Assembly (NCBI RefSeq): GCF_012396015.1
Contig: NZ_JAAXOQ010000015.1
Location: 41,675 to 105,674 of the forward strand
DNA from: Tsukamurella spumae
Lineage (GTDB): Bacteria; Actinomycetota; Actinomycetes; Mycobacteriales; Mycobacteriaceae
DNA: 64,000 nucleotides
Reading direction: 5' to 3'
Position numbers and translations under genes: made by a program. Below, piece by piece: positions 18,523 through 27,616 of the stretch (the first letter of the stretch is position 1; the number at the start of each line of letters is the position of its first letter). Below the pieces are notes generated by a model, which made no database searches, was not told where the DNA came from, and saw only the letters and a program-made list of their open reading frames with translations.

Positions 18523-18619
18523 GCGGCAACTCCTCTGGTCGAAAGACGATGTCCCCCCAGTGTCCCCCGCGTCCTCGTGCCGCACGCCGGATCCCCCGAT
18601 CCGGACTCGTGCGCGGGGC

Positions 18620-20047
<1,428 letters not shown>

Positions 20048-20521
20048 TCAGCCGACGATCGCCCGGTACTTGGCCAGGTTGTGCCGGGCGTCGGCGAGCG
20101 CGTCGTGCGCGTCCGACGGTGCCGCCGGCAGGTACGGCCGGCCCCGCTCGTCCCACAGCTGCTTGAGCTCACGGGTGAACCGCGGCATGGACCGCGGCAG
20201 GGCCGTCATCGGTCCCCAGAGCTGGCACAGCGCGACGTGGTCGTACGCCGCGACCCACGCCCACAGCTCGATGTCGCCCGGGCCCGCGGTGAGGAACTCC
20301 AGCACGCCGTCGCGGATCGCGGCCCGCGACTGCCACGACTTGCTCGCGGGCGGCGGCAGTTTGGGCAGCACGTTCGCGCGGACCCACGGCCCGGCACGCT
20401 CGGGATCGAACTCCGTCGACACGGCGTAGAACTCGCGCCCGTCCTCGCCGACGATGCCGATCGAGACCAGATCTATGGCCTTTCCGTCCTCAATGAATTC
20501 CAGGTCGTAGAAGTAGCGCAT
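20048..20521 (-). CDS. DEDD-family 3'-exoribonuclease (Rv2179c-like)
   Basis: A 157-residue exonuclease fold. Acidic residues sit in YFYDLEFIEDG (about residues 3-13), in WVAAYDHVAL and in the C-terminal SDAHDALADARHNLAKY with the catalytic histidine. This is the pattern of Rv2179c, a dimeric 3'-exoribonuclease related to RNase T and active on poly(A) RNA. Gene order (aroG, this gene, plsC) is that of M. tuberculosis, apart from two genes lost before plsC. A TAACCT box overlapping the plsC stop precedes its ATG by eight bases. Confidence 0.85.
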   Translation of the reverse strand: MRYFYDLEFIEDGKAIDLVSIGIVGEDGREFYAVSTEFDPERAGPWVRANVLPKLPPPASKSWQSRAAIRDGVLEFLTAGPGDIELWAWVAAYDHVALCQLWGPMTALPRSMPRFTRELKQLWDERGRPYLPAAPSDAHDALADARHNLAKYRAIVG

Positions 20522-20529
20522 GGGCAGAC

Positions 20530-20535
20530 AGGTTA
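20530..20535 (-). promoter_or_regulatory. -10 box of the exoribonuclease gene
   Basis: TAACCT on the minus strand, eight bases before the ATG at 20521. It overlaps the plsC stop codon (20533), so the gene can be expressed independently of plsC. Confidence 0.45.
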
Positions 20536-21243
20536 CGCGGCGCCGGCCTCGCGCTCCCCGCTCGGGACGACCACGCCGTCCTTGACGTCCTGGGCGTAGA
20601 CGTCCACGTAGGCCTGGCCGGACAGCTTCATCAGCTCGTACATCACCTCGTCGGTGATGGCGCGCTCGATGAACCGGTTGCCCGACATGCCCTCGAACCG
20701 GGAGAAGTCGAGCGGCTCGCCGATGCGGATCTGCACCTTCGTGGGGCGCGGGAGGGTGGAACCGGGCGGGTTGAACTTCTCCGTGTCCACCATCGCGACG
20801 GGGATGATCGGCGCGCCGGTCTCGAGCGCCATCCGGGCCATGCCCGTCTTGCCCTTGTACAGGCGGCCGTCGGGGCTGCGGGTGCCCTCCGGGTACAGGC
20901 CGAGGAGCTGGCCGTCCTCGAGCGCGCCGACGCCGGCGTTGAGCGCGTCCTGCGCGGCGCTCGCGCTGCCGCGCACGATCGGGATGCAGCCCACGGACGA
21001 GAAGAACCACTTGTTGAACGCGCCCTTGAGGCCCTTGCCCGTGAAGTACTCGCTCTTCGCCAGGAACTTGATGGGACGCGGCACCATGAGCGGCAGGAAG
21101 AACGAATCCATCACCGCCAGATGGTTACTCGCCAGGATCGCCGCGCCGTCCTTGGGCAGGTTCTCGACGCCGATCACCCGCGGCCGGCCCAGCAGCCGCA
21201 GCACCGGTCCGATCAGGATCCACTTGAAGACCATCCACCACAT
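20533..21243 (-). CDS. 1-acylglycerol-3-phosphate O-acyltransferase (PlsC family)
   Basis: A 236-residue acyltransferase that adds the second acyl chain during phosphatidic acid synthesis. The catalytic motif is NHLAVMD (about residues 40-46) and the substrate motif is LYPEGTRSPDGRLYKGKTG (about 113-131). MWWMVFKWILIGPVLRLLG is a membrane-associating N-terminus. ATG 21243 is chosen because GAGGAG lies nine bases upstream and the remembered M. tuberculosis homologue Rv2182c starts at the same place; an in-frame GTG at 21264 is the alternative. Several PlsC paralogues usually exist in these genomes, so the exact acceptor is unproven. Confidence 0.88.
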   Translation of the reverse strand: MWWMVFKWILIGPVLRLLGRPRVIGVENLPKDGAAILASNHLAVMDSFFLPLMVPRPIKFLAKSEYFTGKGLKGAFNKWFFSSVGCIPIVRGSASAAQDALNAGVGALEDGQLLGLYPEGTRSPDGRLYKGKTGMARMALETGAPIIPVAMVDTEKFNPPGSTLPRPTKVQIRIGEPLDFSRFEGMSGNRFIERAITDEVMYELMKLSGQAYVDVYAQDVKDGVVVPSGEREAGAA

Positions 21244-21314
21244 GTCGCCCAGCTCCTCGTCCACGCCCTGACGTGCTGCGCCTCACTCTACCGAGGATCC
21301 TCGCTCTGCGGGGG

Positions 21315-22100
21315 TCAGAGCACCTGGGAGAGGAAGCTCCGCAGGCGCTCGCTCTCGGCGTCCTCGAACAGCTTCTCCGGCTTCCCGGCTTCCACGACCT
21401 TGCCGGCGTCCATGAAGACGACATTGTCGGAGACGGTGCGGGCGTAGCCCATCTCGTGGGTCACCACCACCATCGTCATGCCCTCGGCCGAGCACTCGGT
21501 CATCAGCGCGAGGATGCCCTTGACCAACTCGGGATCCAGCGCCGAGGTGGCCTCGTCGAAGAACATCACCTGCGGCCGCATCGCCAGCGCCCGCGCGATG
21601 GCGACGCGCTGCTGCTGGCCGCCCGACAGGCTCGACGGCCGCGCATCGGCCTTCTCCCGCAGCCCCACGACCTCGAGCTCGGCGAGCGCGAGCTCGCGCG
21701 CCTCCTCCGCGCTCAGGCCGCGCAGCTTCCGCGGACCGAGGGCCACGTTGTCCGCAACGGACTTGTGCGGGAACAGGTTGAACTGCTGGAACACCATGCC
21801 GATGCGGCGGCGCAGCTCGTCCGGGTCGTCCCCCAGCACCGAGCGACCGTCGAGCAGGATGTCGCCCGACTGGGGCTCGTGCAGCCGGTTCAGCACGCGC
21901 AGCAGCGTCGACTTGCCGGACCCGGACGGGCCGATCACCGTCGTCGTGGTGCCGGCGGGCACGTCGATGTCCACGCCCCGCAGCACATGGTTCGAGCCGA
22001 AGGCGAGGTGCAGGCCCTTGCCCTCGAGCGAGACGGGAACAATCGGCGTTTTACCGGGCACGGAGGGAGTCTGATTGTCAGTCGCAGTGTTCTCGGTCAC
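21315..22100 (-). CDS. Polar amino acid ABC transporter ATP-binding protein (GlnQ type)
   Basis: A 261-residue ABC ATPase. Walker A is GPSGSGKST (about residues 58-66), Q-loop MVFQQFNLFPH, signature LSGGQQQRVAIARALA, Walker B VMFFDEATSALDPEL and switch VVVTHEMGYA. This is the PAAT (GlnQ/HisP) subfamily. The first 25 residues are a polar leader. The GTG start lies five bases after the stop of the fused binding protein-permease gene, so the two genes form a complete two-component importer. The amino acid transported is unknown, with glutamine/glutamate the commonest in this family. Confidence 0.92.
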   Translation of the reverse strand: MTENTATDNQTPSVPGKTPIVPVSLEGKGLHLAFGSNHVLRGVDIDVPAGTTTTVIGPSGSGKSTLLRVLNRLHEPQSGDILLDGRSVLGDDPDELRRRIGMVFQQFNLFPHKSVADNVALGPRKLRGLSAEEARELALAELEVVGLREKADARPSSLSGGQQQRVAIARALAMRPQVMFFDEATSALDPELVKGILALMTECSAEGMTMVVVTHEMGYARTVSDNVVFMDAGKVVEAGKPEKLFEDAESERLRSFLSQVL

Positions 22101-22105
22101 GGCGG

Positions 22106-23905
22106 TCAGCCCTTCTCCGCGGCGAGGTCGAGATCCGCGGGAGCCTGCTCCCGCTTGCCCGACCGCAGCCGCGTGTCGATGTAGTTCACCAGGTGGGTCA
22201 GCGGCACCGTCAGGACCAGGTAGAACAGGCCCGCGGCCACCAGCGGCGAGAGGTTTCCGGTGTTGGCGTTGAGGTCACGGCCCACGGCGAACAGCTCACG
22301 CTGGGAGGCCAACAGACCGAGGAAGTAGATCAGCGAGCTGTCCTTGATGAGCGAGATGAACTGGTTCATCAACGCCGGCAGCACGCGCCGCACGCCCTGC
22401 GGGATGATCACCAACGACATCGACTGGCGGTAGCTGAACCCGATGGCGCGGGAGGCCTCCATCTGGCCCGCTTCCACCGACTGGATGCCGGAGCGGAAGA
22501 TCTCGCCGATGTACGCCGCGGCCAGCAGCCCGAGGGCGATCGCGCCGAGCCAGTACGGGTTGTTGCCGGTCACGTCCTTGACGATCGGCCCGATGCCGAG
22601 GCCGAAGAGCAGGATCACGACCACCGCGGGCAGGCCGCGGAAGACGTCGGTGTAGACCCGGGCGGGCCAACGCAGCCACCGCGTACGGGAGATGCCGGCC
22701 ACCGCCAGCAGCAGGCCGATCACGGTACCGATCAGGCCGGAGACGATCGCCAGGATCAACGTGTTCGGCAGGCCGGTCTTGAGCAGGTACGGGAACGCCT
22801 CGCGGTACAGGCTCCAGTTGAAGAAGGTCTCGCCGAGCTGCGCGAAGGTGCCCTTCTGCTCCACGGGACCCGACGCCGCGGGCTTGTCGGCCGCGTGCGC
22901 CTTCGCGATCGCCGCGAAGTCGGGCAGCTGCGGCGCGGGCGCCGCCTTCGAGCCCGGCTTCCAGCCCTTCGGCATCTCCCGCGGCGCCCAGTCGGTGTAG
23001 AGCTTGGCGTAGGTGCCGTCGGCGATGATCGCGTCGAGGCCCGAGTTCAGCGCGTCGATCAGCGGCTGGTTGCCCTTCGCGACCGCCCAGCCCACGAAGT
23101 TGTTGACCGAGAAGGTGTTCTCGACGATGGCCGTGCCGTCGCTGGGCTTGACCTGGCCGTCCGCCTGGGCCGACGGTGCGATCCACGCGTCGATCTGGCC
23201 CGAACGCAGGTTCGCGTACGCGGTGGCGTAGTCGGGGAACTTCACCGGCTCCAGCCCCAGCACGTTCTTGACGTACTCGTCCTGGACCGTGCCCTGGACG
23301 ACGCCGATGCGGTTACCGCCGGTGAGATTGCTGAAACCCTTGATCGGCGAGCCCGACTTGACCACCAGCGAGAAGTAGCCGAAGTCGTAGCCGTTGGTGA
23401 AGGCCACCGTCTGGCGGCGCGCGTCGGTCGTCGTGATCGACGACGAGCCGACGTCGTAACGCTTCGTGGCGACCGCGGACAGCAGGCCCGAGAACTCGGT
23501 GCCCGAGAACTCGATCTTCAGGCCCAGCTTCTGCGCGATCGCCTTGAGCAGCTCGTTGTCGAAGCCTGTGTACTGCCCCGTCGCCTGGTTCAGGCAGATG
23601 CTCGGCGGCGCGTCACCCAGGGTCCCGACGGTGATCGTGCCCGGGTTGATCAGCCCCAGCGCGTCGCGGTTGATCGACTCCAGCGGCACCACCGAGGGCG
23701 TCGTGTACTTGTCGACGTCCTGGTTCCCCGCCGCCGCGAGGTTGAGCGGAGCGGCGGACGCGGACGCCTCACCGGGCGGGGCGCACTTACCGGCGTCGGG
23801 CGCGGCGGAGGCCGTGCCGGCCGGCGCGAGCAGCGCGAGGAGGAGGCCGAGCAGCGGAATCACGGCCAGCAGCCGGGCGCTTCGGGCGTTTCTGGGTGCA
23901 GTCAC
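22106..23905 (-). CDS. Fused amino-acid-binding protein and permease of a PAAT ABC transporter
   Basis: A 599-residue fusion. Residues 1-35 are a signal peptide. Residues about 70-310 are a type-3 extracellular solute-binding domain (ITVGTLGDAPPSICL, then YTGFDNELLKAIAQKLGL, GSSSITTTDARR). A Pro/Ala-rich linker of about 50 residues follows. Residues about 365-580 are a HisM/GlnP-type permease with LPNTLILAIVSGLIGTVIG and the coupling loop EASRAIGFSYRQSMSLVIIPQ. Two copies plus two ATPases would make the transporter. GTG 23905 is supported by TAGGGT six bases upstream. Such fusions are known in Gram-positive bacteria and keep the binding domain at the membrane. Confidence 0.9.
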   Translation of the reverse strand: MTAPRNARSARLLAVIPLLGLLLALLAPAGTASAAPDAGKCAPPGEASASAAPLNLAAAGNQDVDKYTTPSVVPLESINRDALGLINPGTITVGTLGDAPPSICLNQATGQYTGFDNELLKAIAQKLGLKIEFSGTEFSGLLSAVATKRYDVGSSSITTTDARRQTVAFTNGYDFGYFSLVVKSGSPIKGFSNLTGGNRIGVVQGTVQDEYVKNVLGLEPVKFPDYATAYANLRSGQIDAWIAPSAQADGQVKPSDGTAIVENTFSVNNFVGWAVAKGNQPLIDALNSGLDAIIADGTYAKLYTDWAPREMPKGWKPGSKAAPAPQLPDFAAIAKAHAADKPAASGPVEQKGTFAQLGETFFNWSLYREAFPYLLKTGLPNTLILAIVSGLIGTVIGLLLAVAGISRTRWLRWPARVYTDVFRGLPAVVVILLFGLGIGPIVKDVTGNNPYWLGAIALGLLAAAYIGEIFRSGIQSVEAGQMEASRAIGFSYRQSMSLVIIPQGVRRVLPALMNQFISLIKDSSLIYFLGLLASQRELFAVGRDLNANTGNLSPLVAAGLFYLVLTVPLTHLVNYIDTRLRSGKREQAPADLDLAAEKG

Positions 23906-23911
23906 GCGTGA

Positions 23912-23917
23912 ACCCTA
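23912..23917 (-). promoter_or_regulatory. -10 box of the amino acid importer operon
   Basis: TAGGGT on the minus strand, six bases before the GTG at 23905. Confidence 0.45.
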
Positions 23918-23943
23918 CGGGGTCGTCGACCCGCAGACGAGGT

Positions 23944-24921
23944 TTAGGATCGCCCGTGATCGCAATCCCCGCGGCGCGTGACCGCCTCCCGCGCGAGCGC
24001 GGCCGCACCGAGCATGCCGGCGCGCTCGCCCAGCTCCGTCGCCCGGATGCGTGCCTTGCGGCGGTACCGGGCTCCCGTGAGCAGCTCCGCGTAGTGGTCG
24101 CGGGCATCGTCGAGGAACAGGCGCGAGGAGGCGCCCACGCCCCCGGACAGCACGATGAGGTCGGGATCGAAGACATCGCTGACCATCGCGAGTCCGACGC
24201 CGAGCCACCGGGCGAGGTCGGCGACGGCCTCCTGCGCCACGGGATCGCCCGCCTCGGCGGCCGCGGCGACCTTGCGGCCGGTGAGCGAGCCCGGATCCTC
24301 GCCCAGTTCCCGCGCGAGCAGCACACCCCGCGACCCGGAACCGCCCATCATGTCGATCGCCGTCTCCACCAGCGCGGTGCCGCTGCAGTAGCGCTCCCAG
24401 CACCCGGACTTGCCGCAGTCGCACGGCCTACCGTCGGGCACGACCTGCAGGTGCCCGAGCTCCGGCGCGACCCCGAAGGCCCCGCGGTACAGCTCGCCCT
24501 TGATCAGCAGGCCCGCACCGATGCCGGTGCCGAGCGCGACGACGCACGTGACCTCGCTGCGCTTGGCCGCTCCGTAGACGTACTCGGCCCAGGCGGCGGA
24601 GTTCGCGTCGTGCTCCATCACGACCGGCAGCCCGATCCGCGCCGACATCTCCGCGGGCACGGCGGCGTCGCGCCACGGCAGGTGCGGGGCGAAGGACACG
24701 ATCTGCCGAGACGGGTCCAGGAAGCCCGCGACGGCGAGGCCGACGGCCGCCACGTCGTGATCGACGCACAGCTCCTGCACCACCCGGTCCAGGCAGCGCT
24801 CGAGCGCGCGGGCGCTGCGGGGCGTCTCCGCACGGGCCGTGTCGACGACGGTGCCGTCGTCCGTGACGACCCCGGCACGCACGGACGTGCCGCCGATATC
24901 GATGCCGATCGTCAGTGTCAT
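23944..24921 (-). CDS. ROK-family sugar kinase
   Basis: A 325-residue kinase of the ROK family. The N-terminal phosphate-binding motif is IGIDIGGTSVRAGVV, the catalytic aspartate is in EHDANSAAWAEYVYG, and a zinc site is formed by GHLQV...CDCGKSGCWE. These marks fit glucokinase or N-acetylmannosamine/fructokinase-type members; glucose is the default guess. Its ATG overlaps the end of the CxxC protein gene by four bases, and it is the last of five coupled minus-strand genes. M. tuberculosis has no ROK gene at this place as I remember it, so this gene has probably joined the Rv2183c-Rv2186c string in this lineage. Confidence 0.85.
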   Translation of the reverse strand: MTLTIGIDIGGTSVRAGVVTDDGTVVDTARAETPRSARALERCLDRVVQELCVDHDVAAVGLAVAGFLDPSRQIVSFAPHLPWRDAAVPAEMSARIGLPVVMEHDANSAAWAEYVYGAAKRSEVTCVVALGTGIGAGLLIKGELYRGAFGVAPELGHLQVVPDGRPCDCGKSGCWERYCSGTALVETAIDMMGGSGSRGVLLARELGEDPGSLTGRKVAAAAEAGDPVAQEAVADLARWLGVGLAMVSDVFDPDLIVLSGGVGASSRLFLDDARDHYAELLTGARYRRKARIRATELGERAGMLGAAALAREAVTRRGDCDHGRS

Positions 24922-25376
24922 GCGGGGTCCTCATCGTCCGGCGCGGCGACGGGCTCGGAGAGCGTGATGTCGATGCGTTCGTAGGCGGTGGTCTGCGACG
25001 ACGGTGCCGCCGGGGCCTCCTGCACGGCGTCGTCCTGCCCGGGCCCGTCGGCCGTCGGGGCGTCGCGGGCCACCGTCGAGAGGTAGTCCGCGGCCACGGC
25101 GGCGGCGGTGATCCGCGCGCTCCCGAGCAGTTCCTCCGCCAAGGCGAGGAGATCGGCCAGGACCTCGTCGGCGAAGTGCCCCAAGGACTTCGACGCCTCG
25201 GCGGCGAAGGGCTCGATGTGCCGGGCCACCGCGCCACCGAGCGCGCACAACCGGCACGTCCCGGGCTCACCCTCGGGGTGCGCGGAGTGCTCGGCGAGCG
25301 CCGCCGCGAGCCACGGGCGGGCCGTCTCGAACAGGCGCGCCGCCGAGGTGAGGAATTCGTCGGAGGGATCAGTCAT
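24918..25376 (-). CDS. Rv2183c-like protein with a CxxC motif
   Basis: A 152-residue acidic, mostly helical protein of unknown function. Residues 40-45 (TCRLCALGGA) hold a CxxC pair. Residues about 10-110 are predicted helical (FLTSAARLFETARPWLAAAL and later FADEVLADLLALAEELL), and the last 40 residues are Pro/Ala/Asp-rich and probably disordered. It lies between the ArsA-like and ROK genes with overlaps of eight and four bases, so it is translated with them. Position matches M. tuberculosis Rv2183c. The CxxC could bind a metal or be redox-active, but this is a guess. Confidence 0.7.
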   Translation of the reverse strand: MTDPSDEFLTSAARLFETARPWLAAALAEHSAHPEGEPGTCRLCALGGAVARHIEPFAAEASKSLGHFADEVLADLLALAEELLGSARITAAAVAADYLSTVARDAPTADGPGQDDAVQEAPAAPSSQTTAYERIDITLSEPVAAPDDEDPA

Positions 25377-26601
25377 GGGGCCAGACCTCCGGGTCCGGGG
25401 CGAAGGTCACGCGCAGCTCCCCTTCCGTGTAGGCGGCACCGGCCACGACACAACGGCGCAGCACCGACGGTAGCCGGATCCGCCTCCGCACACCGTGCGC
25501 TTCGATCACGACATCCTCCTCGACCCGGCCGAGGCCGATGGTCGCGGGGTCGACGAGCGGTAGCGCGATCCCCCACTCGTACCGCACGTCCAGGCCCTCG
25601 CCGCCCAGCCGGCGCACCTCGGGGGCGGGCACCGCGGCGGGCACGGCGTCGAGGATCGGCGTGGTGTCCCAGGTCAGCGCGGCCGCCTGGGCGGGGGTCG
25701 TCACGGGGTCCGTCGCCTCGGCCACCTCGACGACGGGGCGATCGAGCACCGTCGAGATCTCCGCGAGGGCCTCGCGCGCATCGTCCTGCGCGGCGACGCG
25801 GGCGCGCACCAGCCGCACGCCGGGGTGCGGCAGGTCGAGCGCGAACCGGTCGTCGAGATCAATCAGCCGGCCCAGCACGAGGGCGACGGGCCGCAGGCCC
25901 AGCACCTCCAGCGCCGCGAGCTCCTGCCGGGCCCGCTCCGGCCGGCCGGCGTCGCCGGTGAGGACGTAGACCAGCTCCAGGGCGGACCGGTCCGCGACGA
26001 ACGCGGCCAAGTGCTCCGCGAGGCCCGCGAGGGGCTCGGCGAGCAGCAACGCCGCGAGCGCGCCCGCCGCCGGCCCGGCGGTGGGACCCGACAGCCGGAT
26101 GTGCCGGGGCCACACGCGCTCCAGGTACGCCGCGAGGGAGGCGGGCGCGGTGAGGAGGGAAACGAGGCCGTCGAAGGCCGGGCCGTCGACGACGACGGTG
26201 CCGTACTCGCCCGAGTCCGCGTGCCCGCGGACGGCCCGGAGCACGAGCAGGTGCTCGGCGTCGGCGAGACCGGTGAGCTCGGGGGGCTCCAGCGCGAACG
26301 GGTCGAAGCCCGCGCCGGCGTCGGCGGAGTCGACGAGGCCCCGTCCGGCCCGGACCGTGGCGGACAAGCTCTCCCACCACTGCGCGAGCAGCTCGACCGG
26401 GTTGAGGTGGACGTGGTCGAAGGGCGCGCCGCCGTCGGCGAGCAGCGGGTCGACGACCCGACCGACGGTGACCAGCAGGGTGCGGCCGCGGTCCGCGGCG
26501 CGCGCCGCGAGCGCCGTCGCCGCCGTGGTCCGGCCCGATCCCCCGGCGCCCGCGAGGAGCAGTACCCGCGTCCCGGCAGTCCCGGACGCCCCGTCCGACA
26601 T
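25369..26601 (-). CDS. ArsA/GET3-like ATPase family protein with altered P-loop (Rv2184c-like)
   Basis: A 410-residue protein of the ArsA/anion-transporting ATPase family. The P-loop region reads AGAGGSGRTT (about residues 17-26), with arginine in place of the catalytic lysine and without the usual signature lysine of deviant Walker A motifs. The switch-II region is VVVDGPAFDG where active members have a DTAPTG-like motif. The C-terminal third ends in an HSP20-like beta region (ALPLVDPATIGLGRVEEDVVIEAHG) as in bacterial ArsA relatives. ATP hydrolysis is therefore doubtful. Its ATG shares one base with the stop of the upstream START-like gene. Function is unknown. Confidence 0.75.
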   Translation of the reverse strand: MSDGASGTAGTRVLLLAGAGGSGRTTAATALAARAADRGRTLLVTVGRVVDPLLADGGAPFDHVHLNPVELLAQWWESLSATVRAGRGLVDSADAGAGFDPFALEPPELTGLADAEHLLVLRAVRGHADSGEYGTVVVDGPAFDGLVSLLTAPASLAAYLERVWPRHIRLSGPTAGPAAGALAALLLAEPLAGLAEHLAAFVADRSALELVYVLTGDAGRPERARQELAALEVLGLRPVALVLGRLIDLDDRFALDLPHPGVRLVRARVAAQDDAREALAEISTVLDRPVVEVAEATDPVTTPAQAAALTWDTTPILDAVPAAVPAPEVRRLGGEGLDVRYEWGIALPLVDPATIGLGRVEEDVVIEAHGVRRRIRLPSVLRRCVVAGAAYTEGELRVTFAPDPEVWPHD

Positions 26602-27065
26602 CAGGATTGCGCCGCCGACTCGCCCTCGACGTGGCGCTTGAGCTCCTTGAGGGCGGTGTCGGTGATCGCCTTCTCCGCCTTGCGGCGGAGCATCCCGAGC
26701 ATGGGGATCTGAAGGGTGACCTCCAGCGTGTACGTGACGGTGGTGCCGGCACCGTCGCCCGTGGGCGTGAGGTCGTACCGGCCGTGCTGTGCGCTCTGCA
26801 GCGTGCTCGCCGCGAGGTCCCACTCGACGGACCGGCCGCCCGGGGCCCAGCGGTACTCGAGCTCGTAGGTGTCGCGGAGGAAGCCCTCCTCGAGCACGAA
26901 CCGCACCCGCTCGGGCAGCCCGTCCTCGGTGGTCTCGAGGACGGTGACCTCGCGGGCCGCGGAGACCCATTCCGGATAACGGTCGAAGCCCGAGATGGCG
27001 GCCATGATCCGCTCGGGCGACGCCGCGATGACGATGGATTCGCGGGTGCGGTCCCCGTCAGACAC
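26601..27065 (-). CDS. SRPBCC/START-like protein (Rv2185c, TB16.3-like)
   Basis: A 154-residue polyketide-cyclase/START-fold protein. The pattern RESIVIAASPERIMAAISGFDRYPEWVSAAREV opens the helix-grip fold, and the C-terminal helix is AEKAITDTALKELKRHVEG, very like M. tuberculosis TB16.3. Such folds bind hydrophobic ligands. GTG 27065 is chosen because homologues start close to this point; a longer start at 27092 is possible. It overlaps the neighbouring SRPBCC gene by eight bases and the ArsA-like gene by one. The ligand is unknown. Confidence 0.8.
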   Translation of the reverse strand: MSDGDRTRESIVIAASPERIMAAISGFDRYPEWVSAAREVTVLETTEDGLPERVRFVLEEGFLRDTYELEYRWAPGGRSVEWDLAASTLQSAQHGRYDLTPTGDGAGTTVTYTLEVTLQIPMLGMLRRKAEKAITDTALKELKRHVEGESAAQS

Positions 27066-27453
27066 GGTCCACCTCCCCGATCGCCGGGCCACCCAGGACC
27101 CTGCCGTTCTCGGCGGTGAACTTCACGTCGAACATCACGTCGTGCCCGCGGACCCGACGCTCGCGCACGTCCGCGACGATCTGCTCGGGCGTCATCGGCC
27201 GGACGGGCTCGGCGTGCAGGAAGTAGTGGAGCAGGCTGCCGTCCAGGTGCGGCTCGATCCAGAACTCCGAGGTCCCGGCGACCGGCCCCTCGACCTTCCA
27301 GCGGATCCCGAGATCGCCCCGGTCCTCGGTGACGGACAGGCGCAGGTCGGGGAACCAACCGCGCCACCGCTGCGCGCCCGCCAGTGCGGCGGCCACGGCA
27401 CTCGGGTGGGCGGCGACGAAGGCGACGTCGGCCACTTGGATGGTGCTCACCAC
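27058..27453 (-). CDS. SRPBCC-family protein (Rv2186c-like)
   Basis: A 131-residue helix-grip-fold protein, first of the five-gene minus-strand string. Residues 6-50 (VADVAFVAAHPSAVAAALAG...RWRGWFPDLRLSV) resemble the START-like opening, and RWKVEGPVAGTSEFWIEPHLDG forms the central strands. Two successive GTG codons (27453 and 27450) could start it; no clear ribosome binding site is present. Two different START-like proteins beside an ArsA-like protein suggest handling of a lipid or other hydrophobic ligand, but no function is established. Confidence 0.72.
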   Translation of the reverse strand: MVSTIQVADVAFVAAHPSAVAAALAGAQRWRGWFPDLRLSVTEDRGDLGIRWKVEGPVAGTSEFWIEPHLDGSLLHYFLHAEPVRPMTPEQIVADVRERRVRGHDVMFDVKFTAENGRVLGGPAIGEVDRV

Positions 27454-27574
27454 CTAAGCTTCACACATCCGGGGTCGGGGCGGACGGTGCCGGGTCGGTT
27501 CGGGGCCTCACGGCCCCCCGGGGTCGACGGTGCGGGCGTCTTGTCATGCTCCGAACGTGCCCTTTACGGCGGTG

Positions 27575-27580
27575 TAAGGT
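27575..27580 (+). promoter_or_regulatory. Possible -10 box of fadD15
   Basis: TAAGGT lies 36 bases before the fadD15 GTG, with the ribosome binding site CGGAGGA (27607-27613) between them. Confidence 0.35.
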
Positions 27581-27616
27581 TCACCACACCACCACTGATC
27601 ACGACCCGGAGGATAC

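Noticed and set aside
21244..21264. GTG start at 21264 for PlsC
   Set aside because: The ATG at 21243 has GAGGAG at proper distance and agrees with the remembered homologue start.
24918..25376. CxxC of the Rv2183c-like protein as a thioredoxin active site
   Set aside because: The surrounding helices do not resemble a thioredoxin fold, so only a possible metal or redox pair is noted.
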